Assembly (NCBI GenBank): GCA_039519185.1
Contig: CM076847.1
Coordinates: 23,061,251-23,125,250 of the forward strand
Length of the DNA: 64,000 nucleotides
Direction: 5' to 3'
Origin: Astragalus membranaceus
Taxonomy: Eukaryota; Streptophyta; Magnoliopsida; Fabales; Fabaceae
Of the stretch, positions 55,282 to 64,000 are shown piece by piece. The first letter of the stretch is position 1, and the number at the start of each line of letters is the position of its first letter. Below the pieces are notes generated by a model. The model saw only the letters and a list, made by a program, of their open reading frames with translations, was not told the DNA's origin and searched no databases. The translations under genes were made by a program, and so were the position numbers.

Positions 55282-56827
55282 ATGCATCCAGGAGAAAATT
55301 CGGACCCATCGAGACATGGGAAGAGGCATCATCATCGTAGACAACGTGAGGTGACATTAGTTAATATTGGGAATAACTCATTTATTGGGACGCCTCAGAC
55401 AACCGCTCCAATTGCCCCACCGGTGGTTCAGCCTACGTCTCCACCAGTTGGGTATATGCCTACACCAGGGGGTATATGCCTACACCAGGGATGCATACAC
55501 CAGGGATGCCTACACCAGGGTTATCGATGCCTACACCAGCCGAGCCCCATGGTGATGCGTATACTGATGAGCCCCATGTTGGTGTTACTAATTCAGATTC
55601 ATCGACCGATGAAGAGGATTTACAGGTGGTTGTCGGCAATGATGGTATGAAACGCAAAGTCATCTATCCCTATGGTAACGCGTAAGTATTGTTTGAATTT
55701 TTTAGTTTAAATTAGTTATGCAATGACTTATATATATATATATATATATATATATGTTTTATTGTTTGATATATATCTTTTGTTATGCAGGTTGCTTCCT
55801 GCGAAGGCCGCTTCATCGCATATCACATATGTCATTCAGAAAATGTATTTTAAAACTTATCATGAAAAGTGGACAAAAGTCAATGATGAGGAAATGGGAA
55901 AACTTTTGGATTTGTTTAATGTAATTGTTAGTTATGTCAATACATATATTGTTAATTTTAATTTTTTTATGTTAAATATAATAATACATATTTTTATTTT
56001 GCTTAATACAGTCTAAGTTCACGTGGCTGCCGGAACATGATGTAGCTGTGCAGAAACTTTTTTTCAAAAGAATGGGCAAGCAATTGTCGGATTTGCTTTA
56101 TAAACTGCGGTGTAAAGATAAGCAGCTGAAATACATCCCTGACCGTGTTTTGAATGCCTACAAGGACCTTTGGGCTACTGAGAGCTACAAAGAAAAAGCT
56201 GAAAAGGCCAAGCAGAATAGAAATTCTGAAAAGGGTGGCTCGCTTCACTGTTGCGGCTCCGTCAACCAGGCTCAGCATGTTGTCAGATTGGTAAATTATT
56301 TTAAATTTGTGTGTTATTTTAGTTTATTTAGGGTGATTAGCAATCATTGAAAATGTGTTTCATTATTACAGAGTAAGAAGGCTGGACGCGATATCATTAT
56401 TCCTGAGCTTCACAGGGCAACACATTTGAGGAAGGGTACTACGGAGTATGTTGATGAGCGCTCTAGGGAAACTCAGGTATATACAACTTGCTTTGTATTA
56501 AATAATTTTGTTTTCTTAAAATGGAGCGCTAATTATGCTATGTTATCTGGTTATGGAAAACAGGAGGATGTTAGTGAGACGATGGTTGAGCCGACTCAGG
56601 GGACCTGGAACCCTGGCTCACTTGGTCCACTTCCCCCTGAGATCATAACTCTACCGAACCGCAATTGGAAGAAGGCGGTAGGCGGGCCGAATAAGGGTCG
56701 CATGTATGGTTCGGGGCCCTTGGCGCCGTTATTGGACTCTGGGGTTGATCACTTCGACACTAGCAGGCCTTCTCCGAATCAAAGGAGGTCCGGTTTCATG
56801 GCCATCTCGACTTTCAACAGACTTTAA
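55282..56827 (+). pseudogene. Transposase_24 (Ptta/En/Spm)-type second CACTA gene, frameshifted
   Basis: Starts MHPGENSDPSRHGKRHHHRR at 55282. Exons joined by GT-AG introns (55682-55790, 55921-56011, 56291-56371, 56477-56563) read through a proline/glycine-rich N-terminus. Next come KFTWLPEHD, the NRNSEKGGSLHCCGS motif typical of the family, and VGGPNKGRMYGSG near the end, with a stop at 56825-56827. A perfect 20-bp tandem duplication (55451-55470 and 55471-55490) shifts the frame after about 60 codons, so this copy is dead unless alternative splicing avoids it. Family proteins are thought to bind subterminal repeats. Confidence 0.88.
55729..55755. repeat. TA microsatellite in a CACTA intron
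   Basis: Short TA run inside the first intron of the second CACTA gene. Confidence 0.85.
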
Positions 56828-56922
56828 AGGTAGTCGCTCCTCGCTTTGATTCGAGTTAGGCCGAGCCGGGTCTTGGGAAAACTTAATCAAAGGAGGGCCG
56901 GTCTCATGACCATCTCGACTTG
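56777..56922 (+). repeat. Direct repeat at the end of the CACTA second gene
   Basis: AATCAAAGGAGGTCCGG through CATCTCGACTT (56777-56814) recurs with four substitutions at 56885-56922. It could be a subterminal repeat or a local duplication. Confidence 0.6.
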
Positions 56923-56923
56923 C

Positions 56924-57563
56924 TTGGTCTTACCTTATCCATCTGAAAACACAACAGAACTTGTTGGAGTGAAGATAGAAGAAGATACTTCAGCTCTCAC
57001 TCACTCTCTATTCTTTCTTTCCCTTCCTTGATTTCTCTCTAACTCTTTAACTCCCTCTCTATTTTCTTATTTTCAGCTGGGTGGTAGAGAGAATGAAAGT
57101 ATTAATGCTCTTGTGTTTGAATTAAAACTGAACTTATAAGGAATAGTGGGCTAAGGAGTGATGGGTCAGCTCCCTGGCCCTTAAGGAGGTCCTACACTCC
57201 TTTCCATTGACACCTCTCTCATTTACTAATACAAGATCAAGTCTATTGTCTCAAAAGTCTAATAGCTTAACAAATGACATCTCCATTCGGTCACAATCTT
57301 ATTATAACAGCCACAAACACATATAAATCATCAAGCAAATAAATATATCAAGCATCAAAGCATCACAACACCCCTTCTTAAGGAGGTGCAAACAGAATTT
57401 CTATCACAACCCCCCTTATTCCTACACTTGATTTTACCTCTACCATCATGAAACCCATTTAATCTAGTTAAATAATACTCAAACAAGCATCAACACATAT
57501 CATTTAAATAAAACAATAGCAAGGTAATATCTAAAGTAATACTCAATTACTTTGGATATTACA
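56924..57563 (-). repeat. LTR remnant I with adjoining polypurine tract
   Basis: Plus strand TTTGGATATTACA (ending 57563) followed by TTTCACCCCAATTTG and TTTTGTCCTC matches, in inverted sense, the LTR start, polypurine tract and GAGGACAAAA signature of A, C and E. The other LTR end was not found; the left limit is a guess. A donor-like AAG|GTAAGA (minus, first base 56933) is present but not in a clear hairpin. Nothing coding. Confidence 0.45.
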
Positions 57564-57603
57564 TTTCACCCCAATTTGAAAAATTTTGTCCTCTAAAATT
57601 TGT

Positions 57604-57750
57604 CAAGTCTTACTTATTTCCTTTGGAGAATACCAAATATGGTTTGTGTTAGGAAGCTAAAGGCTACCCTAACAAGTCTTACTTATTTCCTTTGGAGAAT
57701 ACTATAACTAAATAATTCTAATTAAGCTCCCTCTCAATGAAAGCACCAAT
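57604..57750 (-). repeat. Scrambled G LTR fragments and duplicated flank
   Basis: AAGTCTTACTTATTTCC plus TTTGGAGAATA occurs at 57604-57631 and again at 57678-57705. Between them is the first 28 bp of a G-type LTR (57647-57674); after the second comes the last ~30 bp of one, then ATGAAAGCACCAAT as found beside the right LTR. This looks like a mostly deleted extra LTR unit ahead of element G. Confidence 0.6.
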
Positions 57751-58075
57751 TGTTAGGAATTTAGAGGCTACCCTAACAAAACTAAGGAAATTAACCTAAC
57801 AAAGGAAGAAGAAAGCTTAAAAGACAAAACTAGCTAATAGGAAATAAAAAACTTTTCATTTAATTTTTGGTTCCCTCAATTGTCTCCAAGAGACTACATA
57901 TATAAAGACTACTAATGGGCTAATAAAGTAAAAGGCCTAAGGGCTAAAAGCCCAACTAAAATAACATTATATAAAAGTCATACATACTAACTAAAATACT
58001 ACCATTAAAATATTCTAATTAAACCCAACTAATTAAAATACTATAACTAAATAATTCTAATTAAGCTCCCTATCA
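57751..58075 (-). repeat. LTR G, left (3' LTR)
   Basis: 325 bp, TGTTAGGAATTTAGAGG to CCCTATCA on the plus strand. It is followed by GAACCTTGTCCTCAAGGTTC, the inverted form of the tail signature of related elements. Confidence 0.9.
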
Positions 58076-58180
58076 TTGCCGACGGGTTCACTTGAACCTT
58101 GTCCTCAAGGTTCTAAAAACTGTTCTATAATTTCATTTTTGATTTCCTAGGATCCCACGACTTGAATTGAGAAAATCGAG

Positions 58181-58942
58181 CTATTGTAGATGCCAAACTT
58201 TGTCCGCCAGGTCCCATACTTGCATTGAGCTTGTTAATTGTGTGTTGCCCATTATTTGCCTTCCTATGGGACAGCTGGGTTGCATTACTGTGTGATTTGG
58301 AAGGAAAGGACAAGATTTGGGGAAACACTGGCTCAAAAAACGACAGCACATAGATTCTGCTTTTTTTGAATTGTTGATATCTATTTTTGCAAATAAATTG
58401 CAGATCCAACGGCTCAGCGTGGAGATCAAATGACAGAATTTTCTTGCCATGATGGTGGGTTTGACCGTTTGAGGCGCCCTCAACCTCGCTTCCTTCCTAG
58501 GTGGTTTGTTCTCCTTCAAAGAAATGAAACAAAACCGTGAAGGAGGGCCAATGGTGAGACGTGGTTCAGGTGACGGAGACGGAGGGCGTGAAACCGAGCC
58601 TCTGTCTGGTGGCTCCGGAGGTGGTGGTATGGGAGCTGGATCGGTAGATTTGATGTTTTTCCTTGTGATGTGTAGCTTCTGCTGTGGTGCTTGAGAAGGA
58701 ACGACCTTCATTCCAATTTGTGCAAGCTGCAACACAGATTTTGGGAATGGTGTGTGTACCAAAGGCGTCGCAGGGTATGGAAACGGGGTCATCTGTGATG
58801 GAGAAATTTTCAGCTCTGAGAAACTCGTTTCGATCTTGTTTTTCTTCATCACGATCTCTTTGTTCCTCCGATGGTTCTTCTTATACACCTTTTGGTTCTG
58901 GTTCTTCTTTTCCATCGGGTTGTTCTCCTGATTCTTCTTCAT
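58181..58942 (-). CDS. Second open frame of element G, basic and proline-rich
   Basis: 253 codons overlapping the end of the gag frame by about 60 bases in another frame. It has a lysine/asparagine-rich start, a PAPIPPPPEPPDRGS stretch and a cysteine-containing end with no standard zinc knuckle. It may be the displaced C-terminal part of gag after a frameshift, or read by ribosomal frameshifting. No function assigned. Confidence 0.4.
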   Translation of the reverse strand: MKKNQENNPMEKKNQNQKVYKKNHRRNKEIVMKKNKIETSFSELKISPSQMTPFPYPATPLVHTPFPKSVLQLAQIGMKVVPSQAPQQKLHITRKNIKSTDPAPIPPPPEPPDRGSVSRPPSPSPEPRLTIGPPSRFCFISLKENKPPRKEARLRAPQTVKPTIMARKFCHLISTLSRWICNLFAKIDINNSKKAESMCCRFLSQCFPKSCPFLPNHTVMQPSCPIGRQIMGNTQLTSSMQVWDLADKVWHLQ

Positions 58943-59252
58943 CCTCTAAAATGGTTAACTCTGGATTTGATTCTTCCTCCTCATCTAGCAGTAAATCATC
59001 ACGACATTTTGGCTTAAAGTGCCATAGAAAAGTTACTTTGAATGACTTCCAGTTTGCTGGTGGATGATTCTGAGAGTGCCATATCCACCATTTTAAAGCA
59101 TGGTCTCTCAATGCCATCACAGGTGCTGTTACCTTCATAGCCTCTGGTATACTGTGCACAGTGAGGTATTTCTCAATAGAAATCTCCCATTCGTAGGCAT
59201 CATCGATGAGACCATAAAAAATGGGAACATCCAAACAAATTGGAAAAGCCAT
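58881..59252 (-). CDS. gag: Gag-like protein of element G
   Basis: Start chosen at ATG 59252 (MAFPICLDVPIFYG) because gag homology begins there; the frame stays open to 59495 at the LTR edge but that part is low-complexity. DDAYEWEISIEKYL, ALRDHALKWWIWHSQ and WKSFKVTFLWHFKP match the Retrotrans_gag pattern, followed by a very acidic end (DEEEESNPEL, DEEESGEQPDG). It is shorter than normal gag and lacks a zinc knuckle. The product would form particles for trans mobilisation if still active. Confidence 0.65.
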   Translation of the reverse strand: MAFPICLDVPIFYGLIDDAYEWEISIEKYLTVHSIPEAMKVTAPVMALRDHALKWWIWHSQNHPPANWKSFKVTFLWHFKPKCRDDLLLDEEEESNPELTILEDEEESGEQPDGKEEPEPKGV

Positions 59253-59496
59253 TTTCTGAGTGCGAGAATGTGATGGTGGTGAGTAACCATGGTTGAAATT
59301 CAGATTTGGTGTTGGAGACGTAATAGAAGGGGTGGTGGAAAAGATGAAGGATCGTAGTAGGGATAAGTTGGAAATGGAGGTGTATGAGTGGTGTTGGTGG
59401 TGGAGTAAAATGATGGAGTGGGTGATGAATAAAATGGATGAGTGTTGTATGGGTAAGCCATGGGAGGTACGAAGGTTCAAGAATGAAAGCACCAAT

Positions 59497-59821
59497 TGTT
59501 AGGAAGCTAAAGGCTACCCTAACAAAACTAAGAAAATTAACCTAACAAAGGAAGAAGAAAGCTTAAAAGACAAAACTAGCTAATAGGAAATAAAAGACTT
59601 TTCATTTAGTTTTTGGTTCCCTCAATTGTCTCCAAGAGACTACATATATAAAGACTAGTAATGGGCTAATAAAATAAAAGGCCTAAGGGCTAAAAGGCCA
59701 ACTAAAATAACATTATCTAAAAGTCATATATACTAACTAAAATACTACCATTAAAATATTCTAATTAAACCCAACTAATTAAAATACTATAACTAAATAA
59801 TTCTAATTAAGCTCCCTATCA
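59497..59821 (-). repeat. LTR G, right (5' LTR)
   Basis: 325 bp, TGTTAGGAAGCT to CCCTATCA. On the minus strand the internal side continues ATTGGTGCTTTCATTC, a candidate primer-binding site that I could not assign to a tRNA. Confidence 0.9.
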
Positions 59822-59929
59822 ATTTGTCGGCTATTCATTGGAGATTGGACAATGAACAACCGACCCAAACTGACATGGCATCATCATATACTTCATTCAT
59901 TCTCAACGGCTTGTCAAGCTTCAAAAATC

Positions 59930-59931
<2 letters not shown>

Positions 59932-59988
<57 letters not shown>

Positions 59989-59996
59989 TAGGGCAT
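59932..59996. repeat. TA microsatellite
   Basis: TA dinucleotide run upstream of the element H promoter region. Confidence 0.95.
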
Positions 59997-60265
59997 CAGT
60001 TCTTTAAAACGTTTTCTTGATCCAATCACTAGCTAAAAGTTAAACATGTGATTCCCCTTATCATAAACAAGAAATTTGTACTTTTAAAACCTCAAATCCG
60101 CATGTACCGATTTCTTTCACATTTTCTGGCTTATCCAAATAGTTTTGTTATGGATTGGGCCTCAATGATCAATCCATCAAAAAGGCCCAATAGCAAAGGA
60201 CCCAATTCATCCAACGGTGGAGATTGCAGACTTGAATCCAACGGCCCTCCTCCACTCCAGATACC

Positions 60266-60274
60266 TATAAATAA
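60266..60274 (+). promoter_or_regulatory. Probable TATA box of element H LTR
   Basis: TATAAATAA about 220 bases upstream of the first primer-binding site; would set the start of the LTR transcript. The upstream U3 boundary of the LTR (somewhere in 59822-60230) was not located. Confidence 0.5.
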
Positions 60275-60492
60275 GCATTGATTGCTAACATTAATGGTAC
60301 ACACACTTCTCCTCTACTCTTACTTGTAATTGACTCACTCACTGACTTGAGCGTCGGAGTGTCATTGCAGGTACCACCTCACCTCGGATCGGAACGCCAA
60401 CTCGGACTGACCAAGAAATTAAGTACCAACTATCTCGGACCGGACTACTTATCCAGGACCGGATACCTAGCCGGAGATACGGTACCGAACAT

Positions 60493-60509
60493 TGGCGACC
60501 ACAGTGGGA
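60493..60509 (+). other. Primer-binding site 1 of element H
   Basis: TGGCGACCACAGTGGGA right after the LTR end, the TGGCGAC start being characteristic of Tat-lineage elements. Confidence 0.75.
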
Positions 60510-60712
60510 GAGCCTTATACTCTAGTCTTTCCCCCCAACCTCCTTGTAATTGACTCACTCACTGACTTGAGCGTCGGAGTGTCATTGCAGGTACCACCCC
60601 ACCTCGGATCGGAACGCCAACTCGGACTGACCAAGAAATTAAGTACCAACTATCTCGGACCGGACTACTTATCCAGGGCCGGATACCTAGCCGGAGATAC
60701 GGTACCGAACAT

Positions 60713-60729
60713 TGGCGACCACAGTGGGA
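60713..60729 (+). other. Primer-binding site 2 of element H (duplicate)
   Basis: Exact repeat of the first site, 220 bases downstream. Confidence 0.75.
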
Positions 60730-60773
60730 GAGCCTTATACTCTAGTCTTTCCCCCCAACCTCCTTGGTCAGCA

Positions 60774-61457
60774 ATGGCTCCGGAATTACGACGAAGAAAC
60801 GTATCCAGCGTCGTGGTCAGACCCGACCAGCAGCAAGAAACCCCCGAGGGGGTAGCGGTTACTCTCCCTCGCAGCTCGGCCCACGGCCGGAACTCATCCA
60901 GGGCGATGATTCCTATAAGCTCCGCTAGGAACCAGTTTCCACCTCCAGCCCCGACTGTCCCGGTACCGGTCGATGCTGTTCAACAGCTCATCCAACTGCT
61001 GACAAGACAGGCCGAGGCTGAACAAAGGAGTCAGCGTTACTCCCAGCTGGAGGCCGAGTTGGCCGAAGTCCGGGCCCGAGATATCCCAGATCGGTCTTCC
61101 CCTCAAACCTATTCTCCTAGCAGCAGAACCTCCAGTAAAAGACGTCACCGATCCCCTGCTTGGAGGAGGCACCACCATCGCTCGCCACCGCGCCGAAGAG
61201 GGAGACGAGGATCTGGAACTCCCACAAGCGAGACTCAGGACGAGACTTATTACCCTGAGGACTCAACTCACCAAAGCTCATCATTAGCATCTTCGTCTCC
61301 AAGGCGGCGTTCTATAAGCCGGGGGAGTCCCCCGAGGCATGAACGTCGGCAACCTCGATCTCCCGGATCCCCTGATCGACGCCCTATCAGGAGGCCTCCT
61401 CCGAGGGAAAGGCCCACGGCGCGATGTGATAATCAGAGAAGTCATGGCAAACCATGA
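60774..61457 (+). pseudogene. gag: Gag N-terminal region of element H (core apparently deleted)
   Basis: Start at ATG 60774 (MAPELRRRNVSS) after the second duplicated unit; an upstream in-frame extension lies in the LTR leader and is not counted. A short coiled-coil-like stretch (LLTRQAEAEQRSQRYSQLEAE) comes before a strongly basic RS-rich region. The usual gag core and zinc knuckle that should come before protease are absent, and the frame overlaps the pol frame start by about 120 bases. I infer an internal deletion near 61340-61440. Confidence 0.6.
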
Positions 61458-63759
61458 GATAAGAAGGATTCTGGTCGACCAAGGGAGCTCCGCTGATATC
61501 ATCTTCATCGACCTCGTAAGAAAACTGCAGATCTCAGAGGAAGACTTCACCCCTTACCGAGGATCGGATCTTTCGGGCTTCAACGGGTCCTGGACCAAAC
61601 CTCTCGGTTATCTGGAAATGATGGTCACCTATGGAGAGGAGCCACTAGAAAAGACGGTCAAGACCAAATTCTTGGTACTGCCATGCCCCTCGGTCTACAA
61701 TTGCATCATAGGGAGGCCCACCCTTGGAAGGCTCGGAGCCGTAACTTCAACGGTTCACCTCAAGATGAAGTTCTACTCATTTAGTGACCAAATCATCACC
61801 CTTGATGCCGACTTAGAGTCCGCCCAAAGATGTTTTTATCTTCATGTTAAGGCAGATAGACAGGCCTCAGAGGAGGGGGTTCCCCCCATAGAAGCAAGGA
61901 CTCAGAAAAGCCCAAAGAAGAAAAGAACCGGTCCAGCGGCCGAGGTCAACGTCACAGACCTCGATGCAAGGTACGACCCGGATAGCTCCGAGGAAGAAAG
62001 CGACGACGAGCTAGCACGGGAACTAAAAAAGAAAATTAGGCGACCTCAACCTGACGGACAGTTCATGCAAATCCAGCTGGGAGAGGACCCGACCCAAACT
62101 GTCCAGATCGGATCCGATCTCCCCGACGAAGTAAAAGCAATGCTCACCCTCTGCCTGAAATCTCACGCCGATCTCTTCGCTTGGTCGACAAAAGACAAGC
62201 CCGGGATTCCCCCTGAGGTCGCCTGTCACCAGCTAGCCGTTAACCCCGGGGCAAAGTGGGTCTCCCAACGCAAAAGAGCTCAAAGCCAGGAAAAAGCAGC
62301 TGCTACGGCCAAGGTCGTAGATGATTTAATTAAAGTTGATTTTGTAAGAGAGGTTAAGTACACAACTTGGCTCTCAAACCCTGTACTTGTTAAGAAAAGC
62401 AATGGAAAGTGGCGAATGTGCGTTGACTATACCGATCTTAATAAGGTCTGTCCTAAAGATGCCTTCCCTGTTCCTAGCATTGATCGGCTCGTCGATAATG
62501 CTTCAGGTTTTCGTTTACTATCGTTCATGGATGCTTATTCCGGATATAACCAAATTCCGATGTTTCCCCCCGACCAAGAGAAGACGGCCTTTATGACTGA
62601 CCGCGGTAATTTCTGCTACCGGGTCATGCCATTCGGTTTAAAAAATGCGGGGGCCACTTATCAAATGATGATGAACAAGGTATTCCGAAATCAGATCGGC
62701 CGTAACGTGGAAGTCTACCTCGACGATATGATCGCAAAAAGCGAAAGGGAAGACCTCCACATATCCGACCTGGAAGAGATTTTTACTGAAATCCGAAGAA
62801 ACAATATGAGGTTAAACCCGGAAAAATGCACTTTCGGGGTCCGGGCTGGAAAATTCCTGGGCTTCTATCTCACGGAAAGGGGCATTGAAGCCAACCCGGA
62901 TAAATGCCGGGCGGTAATGGAAATGCGGACCCCGTCCACTAAGAAAGAGCTCCAAAAACTCAACGGGATGATAGCTGCACTATCTCGTTTCATTTCCAAC
63001 GCCGCCTTCAAATCACTCCCATTGTTTAAACTGCTTAAGAAAGAAGCAACTTTCGAGTGGACCCCAGAGCGGGACGAGGCCCTCTCCCAGCTCAAAAAGG
63101 TCATATCCGAACTGCCTATACTAAGTCGGCCAAGCCCAGGGGAAGACCTATTCTTGTATCTGGCCATCTCGTATGAGGCCATTGGGGCCGTGCTTATCAG
63201 GGAGACCGAAACTGGTCAAAGCCCGGTATACTTCGTAAGTAAAGCTTTGCATGGATCAGAAGTGAGATATCAGAAAATAGAGAAAATCGCCTTTGCTCTA
63301 CTCATCTCGGCACGCCGTCTCCGACCTTACTTCGTCGCCCATCAAATCGCGGTACAGACTAATTATCCAATCCGACAGATCCTGCACCGACCCGACTTAG
63401 TGGGACGAATGATCAAATGGGCAGTAGAACTCTCCGAGTTCGGAATCAAATACGAAACGAGACCGGCCATGAAAGCTCAGATACTTGCCGACTTTATCAC
63501 GGAGATGGCGCCCGCCGACCCGGAGGACGGGTTATGGACACTCCACGTGGACGGGTCCTCGAATCCAAAAGGAAGTGGTGCAGGGCTAATGCTCGAAAGC
63601 CCGACGGGCGTTGTAATCGAAGTGTCACTCACGTTTGGTTTCCCTACCTCAAACAACCAGGCGGAATACGAGGCATGCATAGCTGGACTCCGGCTTGCGA
63701 TCGACCTCAGGGTCTCCCGGCTTTCCCTAAATACCGACACATTACTGGTGGTATCCTAA
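61339..63759 (+). CDS. pol: Pol of element H (Tat lineage), ending at a premature stop
   Basis: 806 codons. Protease motif LVDQGSSAD at 45-53. Reverse transcriptase spans about 325-520 with catalytic YLDD at 460-463. The first RNase H region (about 600-720) has a weakened active site, as is usual when a second one follows. The second, archaeal-type RNase H starts LHVDGSSN at 735 and includes NNQAEYEA at 772. The dual RNase H order identifies the Tat group of Ty3/gypsy. The frame stops at TAA 63757 within the second RNase H, yet the same frame stays open and homologous afterwards, so this is a nonsense mutation. Integrase should lie beyond the window. The first ATG may not be the true start because upstream gag is deleted. 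Confidence 0.88.
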   Translation: MNVGNLDLPDPLIDALSGGLLRGKGPRRDVIIREVMANHEIRRILVDQGSSADIIFIDLVRKLQISEEDFTPYRGSDLSGFNGSWTKPLGYLEMMVTYGEEPLEKTVKTKFLVLPCPSVYNCIIGRPTLGRLGAVTSTVHLKMKFYSFSDQIITLDADLESAQRCFYLHVKADRQASEEGVPPIEARTQKSPKKKRTGPAAEVNVTDLDARYDPDSSEEESDDELARELKKKIRRPQPDGQFMQIQLGEDPTQTVQIGSDLPDEVKAMLTLCLKSHADLFAWSTKDKPGIPPEVACHQLAVNPGAKWVSQRKRAQSQEKAAATAKVVDDLIKVDFVREVKYTTWLSNPVLVKKSNGKWRMCVDYTDLNKVCPKDAFPVPSIDRLVDNASGFRLLSFMDAYSGYNQIPMFPPDQEKTAFMTDRGNFCYRVMPFGLKNAGATYQMMMNKVFRNQIGRNVEVYLDDMIAKSEREDLHISDLEEIFTEIRRNNMRLNPEKCTFGVRAGKFLGFYLTERGIEANPDKCRAVMEMRTPSTKKELQKLNGMIAALSRFISNAAFKSLPLFKLLKKEATFEWTPERDEALSQLKKVISELPILSRPSPGEDLFLYLAISYEAIGAVLIRETETGQSPVYFVSKALHGSEVRYQKIEKIAFALLISARRLRPYFVAHQIAVQTNYPIRQILHRPDLVGRMIKWAVELSEFGIKYETRPAMKAQILADFITEMAPADPEDGLWTLHVDGSSNPKGSGAGLMLESPTGVVIEVSLTFGFPTSNNQAEYEACIAGLRLAIDLRVSRLSLNTDTLLVVS

Positions 63760-64000
63760 ATCGGGAAACAATACGAAGCAAAAGATCCGATCTTGCAGAG
63801 GTACCTAACCCGTGTGCAGGAGCTGCTCTCCCTTTTTACATTCACGGAAGTAAAACACGTTCCAAGATCAAAAAATATCAGGGCGGACATACTTTCCAAG
63901 CTTGCCAGCACCAAAATTCCTGGGAACCACCGGTCGATAATCCAGGAAACACTGAGTAAGCCGAGCGTAATCCCGAACCCGGAAGCAAATTTTTCTGTTA
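63760..64000 (+). pseudogene. Continuation of H pol after the premature stop
   Basis: In the frame of the 806-codon ORF, 80 further codons are open to the window end (YEAKDPILQRYLTRVQELL, FTEVKHVPRSKNIRADILSK). They form the rest of the second RNase H and the link toward integrase. The product would only be made by readthrough. Confidence 0.75.

Larger units (their letters stand above)
52562..56827 (+). mobile_element. CACTA (En/Spm) transposon, 5' part missing
   Basis: Two adjacent transposase-type genes in the same orientation. The first enters at a mid-TNP2 codon directly after element D's LTR end, so the 5' portion has been lost or displaced. No CACTA-type terminal repeat was identified downstream, so the 3' limit is given as the end of the second gene. 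Confidence 0.9.
57751..59821 (-). mobile_element. Element G: small gag-only LTR retrotransposon (TR-GAG-like)
   Basis: Two 325-bp LTRs (plus strand TGTTAGGAA to CCCTATCA) flank 1.4 kb that encodes only a gag-type protein. This matches terminal-repeat retrotransposons with GAG, which depend on other elements for RT and integrase. The base run GTTTG before the outer left fragment (57642-57646) and ATTTG after 59821 are near-matching target duplications. Confidence 0.82.
60323..60762 (+). repeat. 220-bp tandem duplication across the LTR end and primer-binding site of H
   Basis: Unit 1 (60323-60542) and unit 2 (60543-60762) differ at only a few bases (for example CACCTCACC against CACCCCACC). 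Each holds the end of the LTR (CGGTACCGAACA) and a primer-binding site. Confidence 0.92.

Noticed and set aside
58506..59067. Plus-strand serine-rich frames opposite the gag of element G
   Set aside because: Antisense shadows of an acidic and proline-rich gag region.

Overview
The window is an intergenic, transposon-packed stretch of a flowering-plant genome. The retroelement lineages (Tekay/Del-like chromoviruses, a Tat-lineage element, an Ogre-like LTR), a CACTA transposon, a Helitron and plant L1-type LINE tails, together with the AT-rich background, point to an angiosperm, probably a dicot with a large repeat-rich genome. I found no convincing host gene, rRNA, tRNA gene or CRISPR array. 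Nearly every base from 1 to 64000 belongs to nested mobile elements of different ages.

Layout. 1-14575: element A, an LTR-internal-LTR-internal-LTR tandem array (+), with the first LTR cut by the window edge and both internal regions carrying the same decayed gag-pol without an integrase core. A sits inside the 5' LTR of element B (14576-23747, +), a large non-coding LTR element whose 3' LTR carries a 1,932-bp non-autonomous Helitron (21716-23647). 23748-35538 is an old Ogre-like LTR remnant, interrupted by element C (23860-32638, -) and by a 5'-truncated LINE (34690-35378). C is a complete Tekay/Del-type chromovirus with one open 1,483-codon gag-pol frame and a perfect TTATC target duplication. 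35539-47572 looks like an old solo LTR (F), split by element E (36348-45995, -, AACAT target duplication) and by a short poly(A)-ended insert. 47573-48407 holds SINE-like and MITE-like remnants. 48408-52561 is a rearranged element D (partial LTR, truncated gag, full LTR, -). 52562-56827 is the 3' part of a CACTA transposon with a broken TNP2-type transposase and a broken Transposase_24-type second gene. 57563 is the end of another LTR remnant. 57647-59821 is a small gag-only element G (-). From about 60266 to the window end runs a Tat-lineage element H (+) with duplicated primer-binding site, shortened gag and a pol stopped within its second RNase H domain.

How the parts relate. A, C, D and E share LTR ends (TGTAACAYCC/GGRTGTTACA), a TGGTATCAGAGC primer-binding site and a common LTR plan; B shares much of it. 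A, B and E lack most or all pol domains and look non-autonomous; C is the only element here with an apparently full protein set, so a C-like relative is the obvious source of proteins in trans.

The most interesting signal is in the LTRs. In diverged families I see (i) a splice-donor-like GTGAGT or GTAAG placed inside a short hairpin with its own complement, the pairing being kept in B by compensatory change; (ii) an acceptor-like TTTACAG or TTTTCAG about 1.1-1.2 kb downstream in A, C, D and E; and (iii) between them a tandem array of hairpins with a conserved core and covarying arms, plus two further covarying hairpins. This suggests a structured, possibly spliced leader RNA encoded inside the LTR. 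Differences and pairings were read by eye; no alignment, folding or database search was run.
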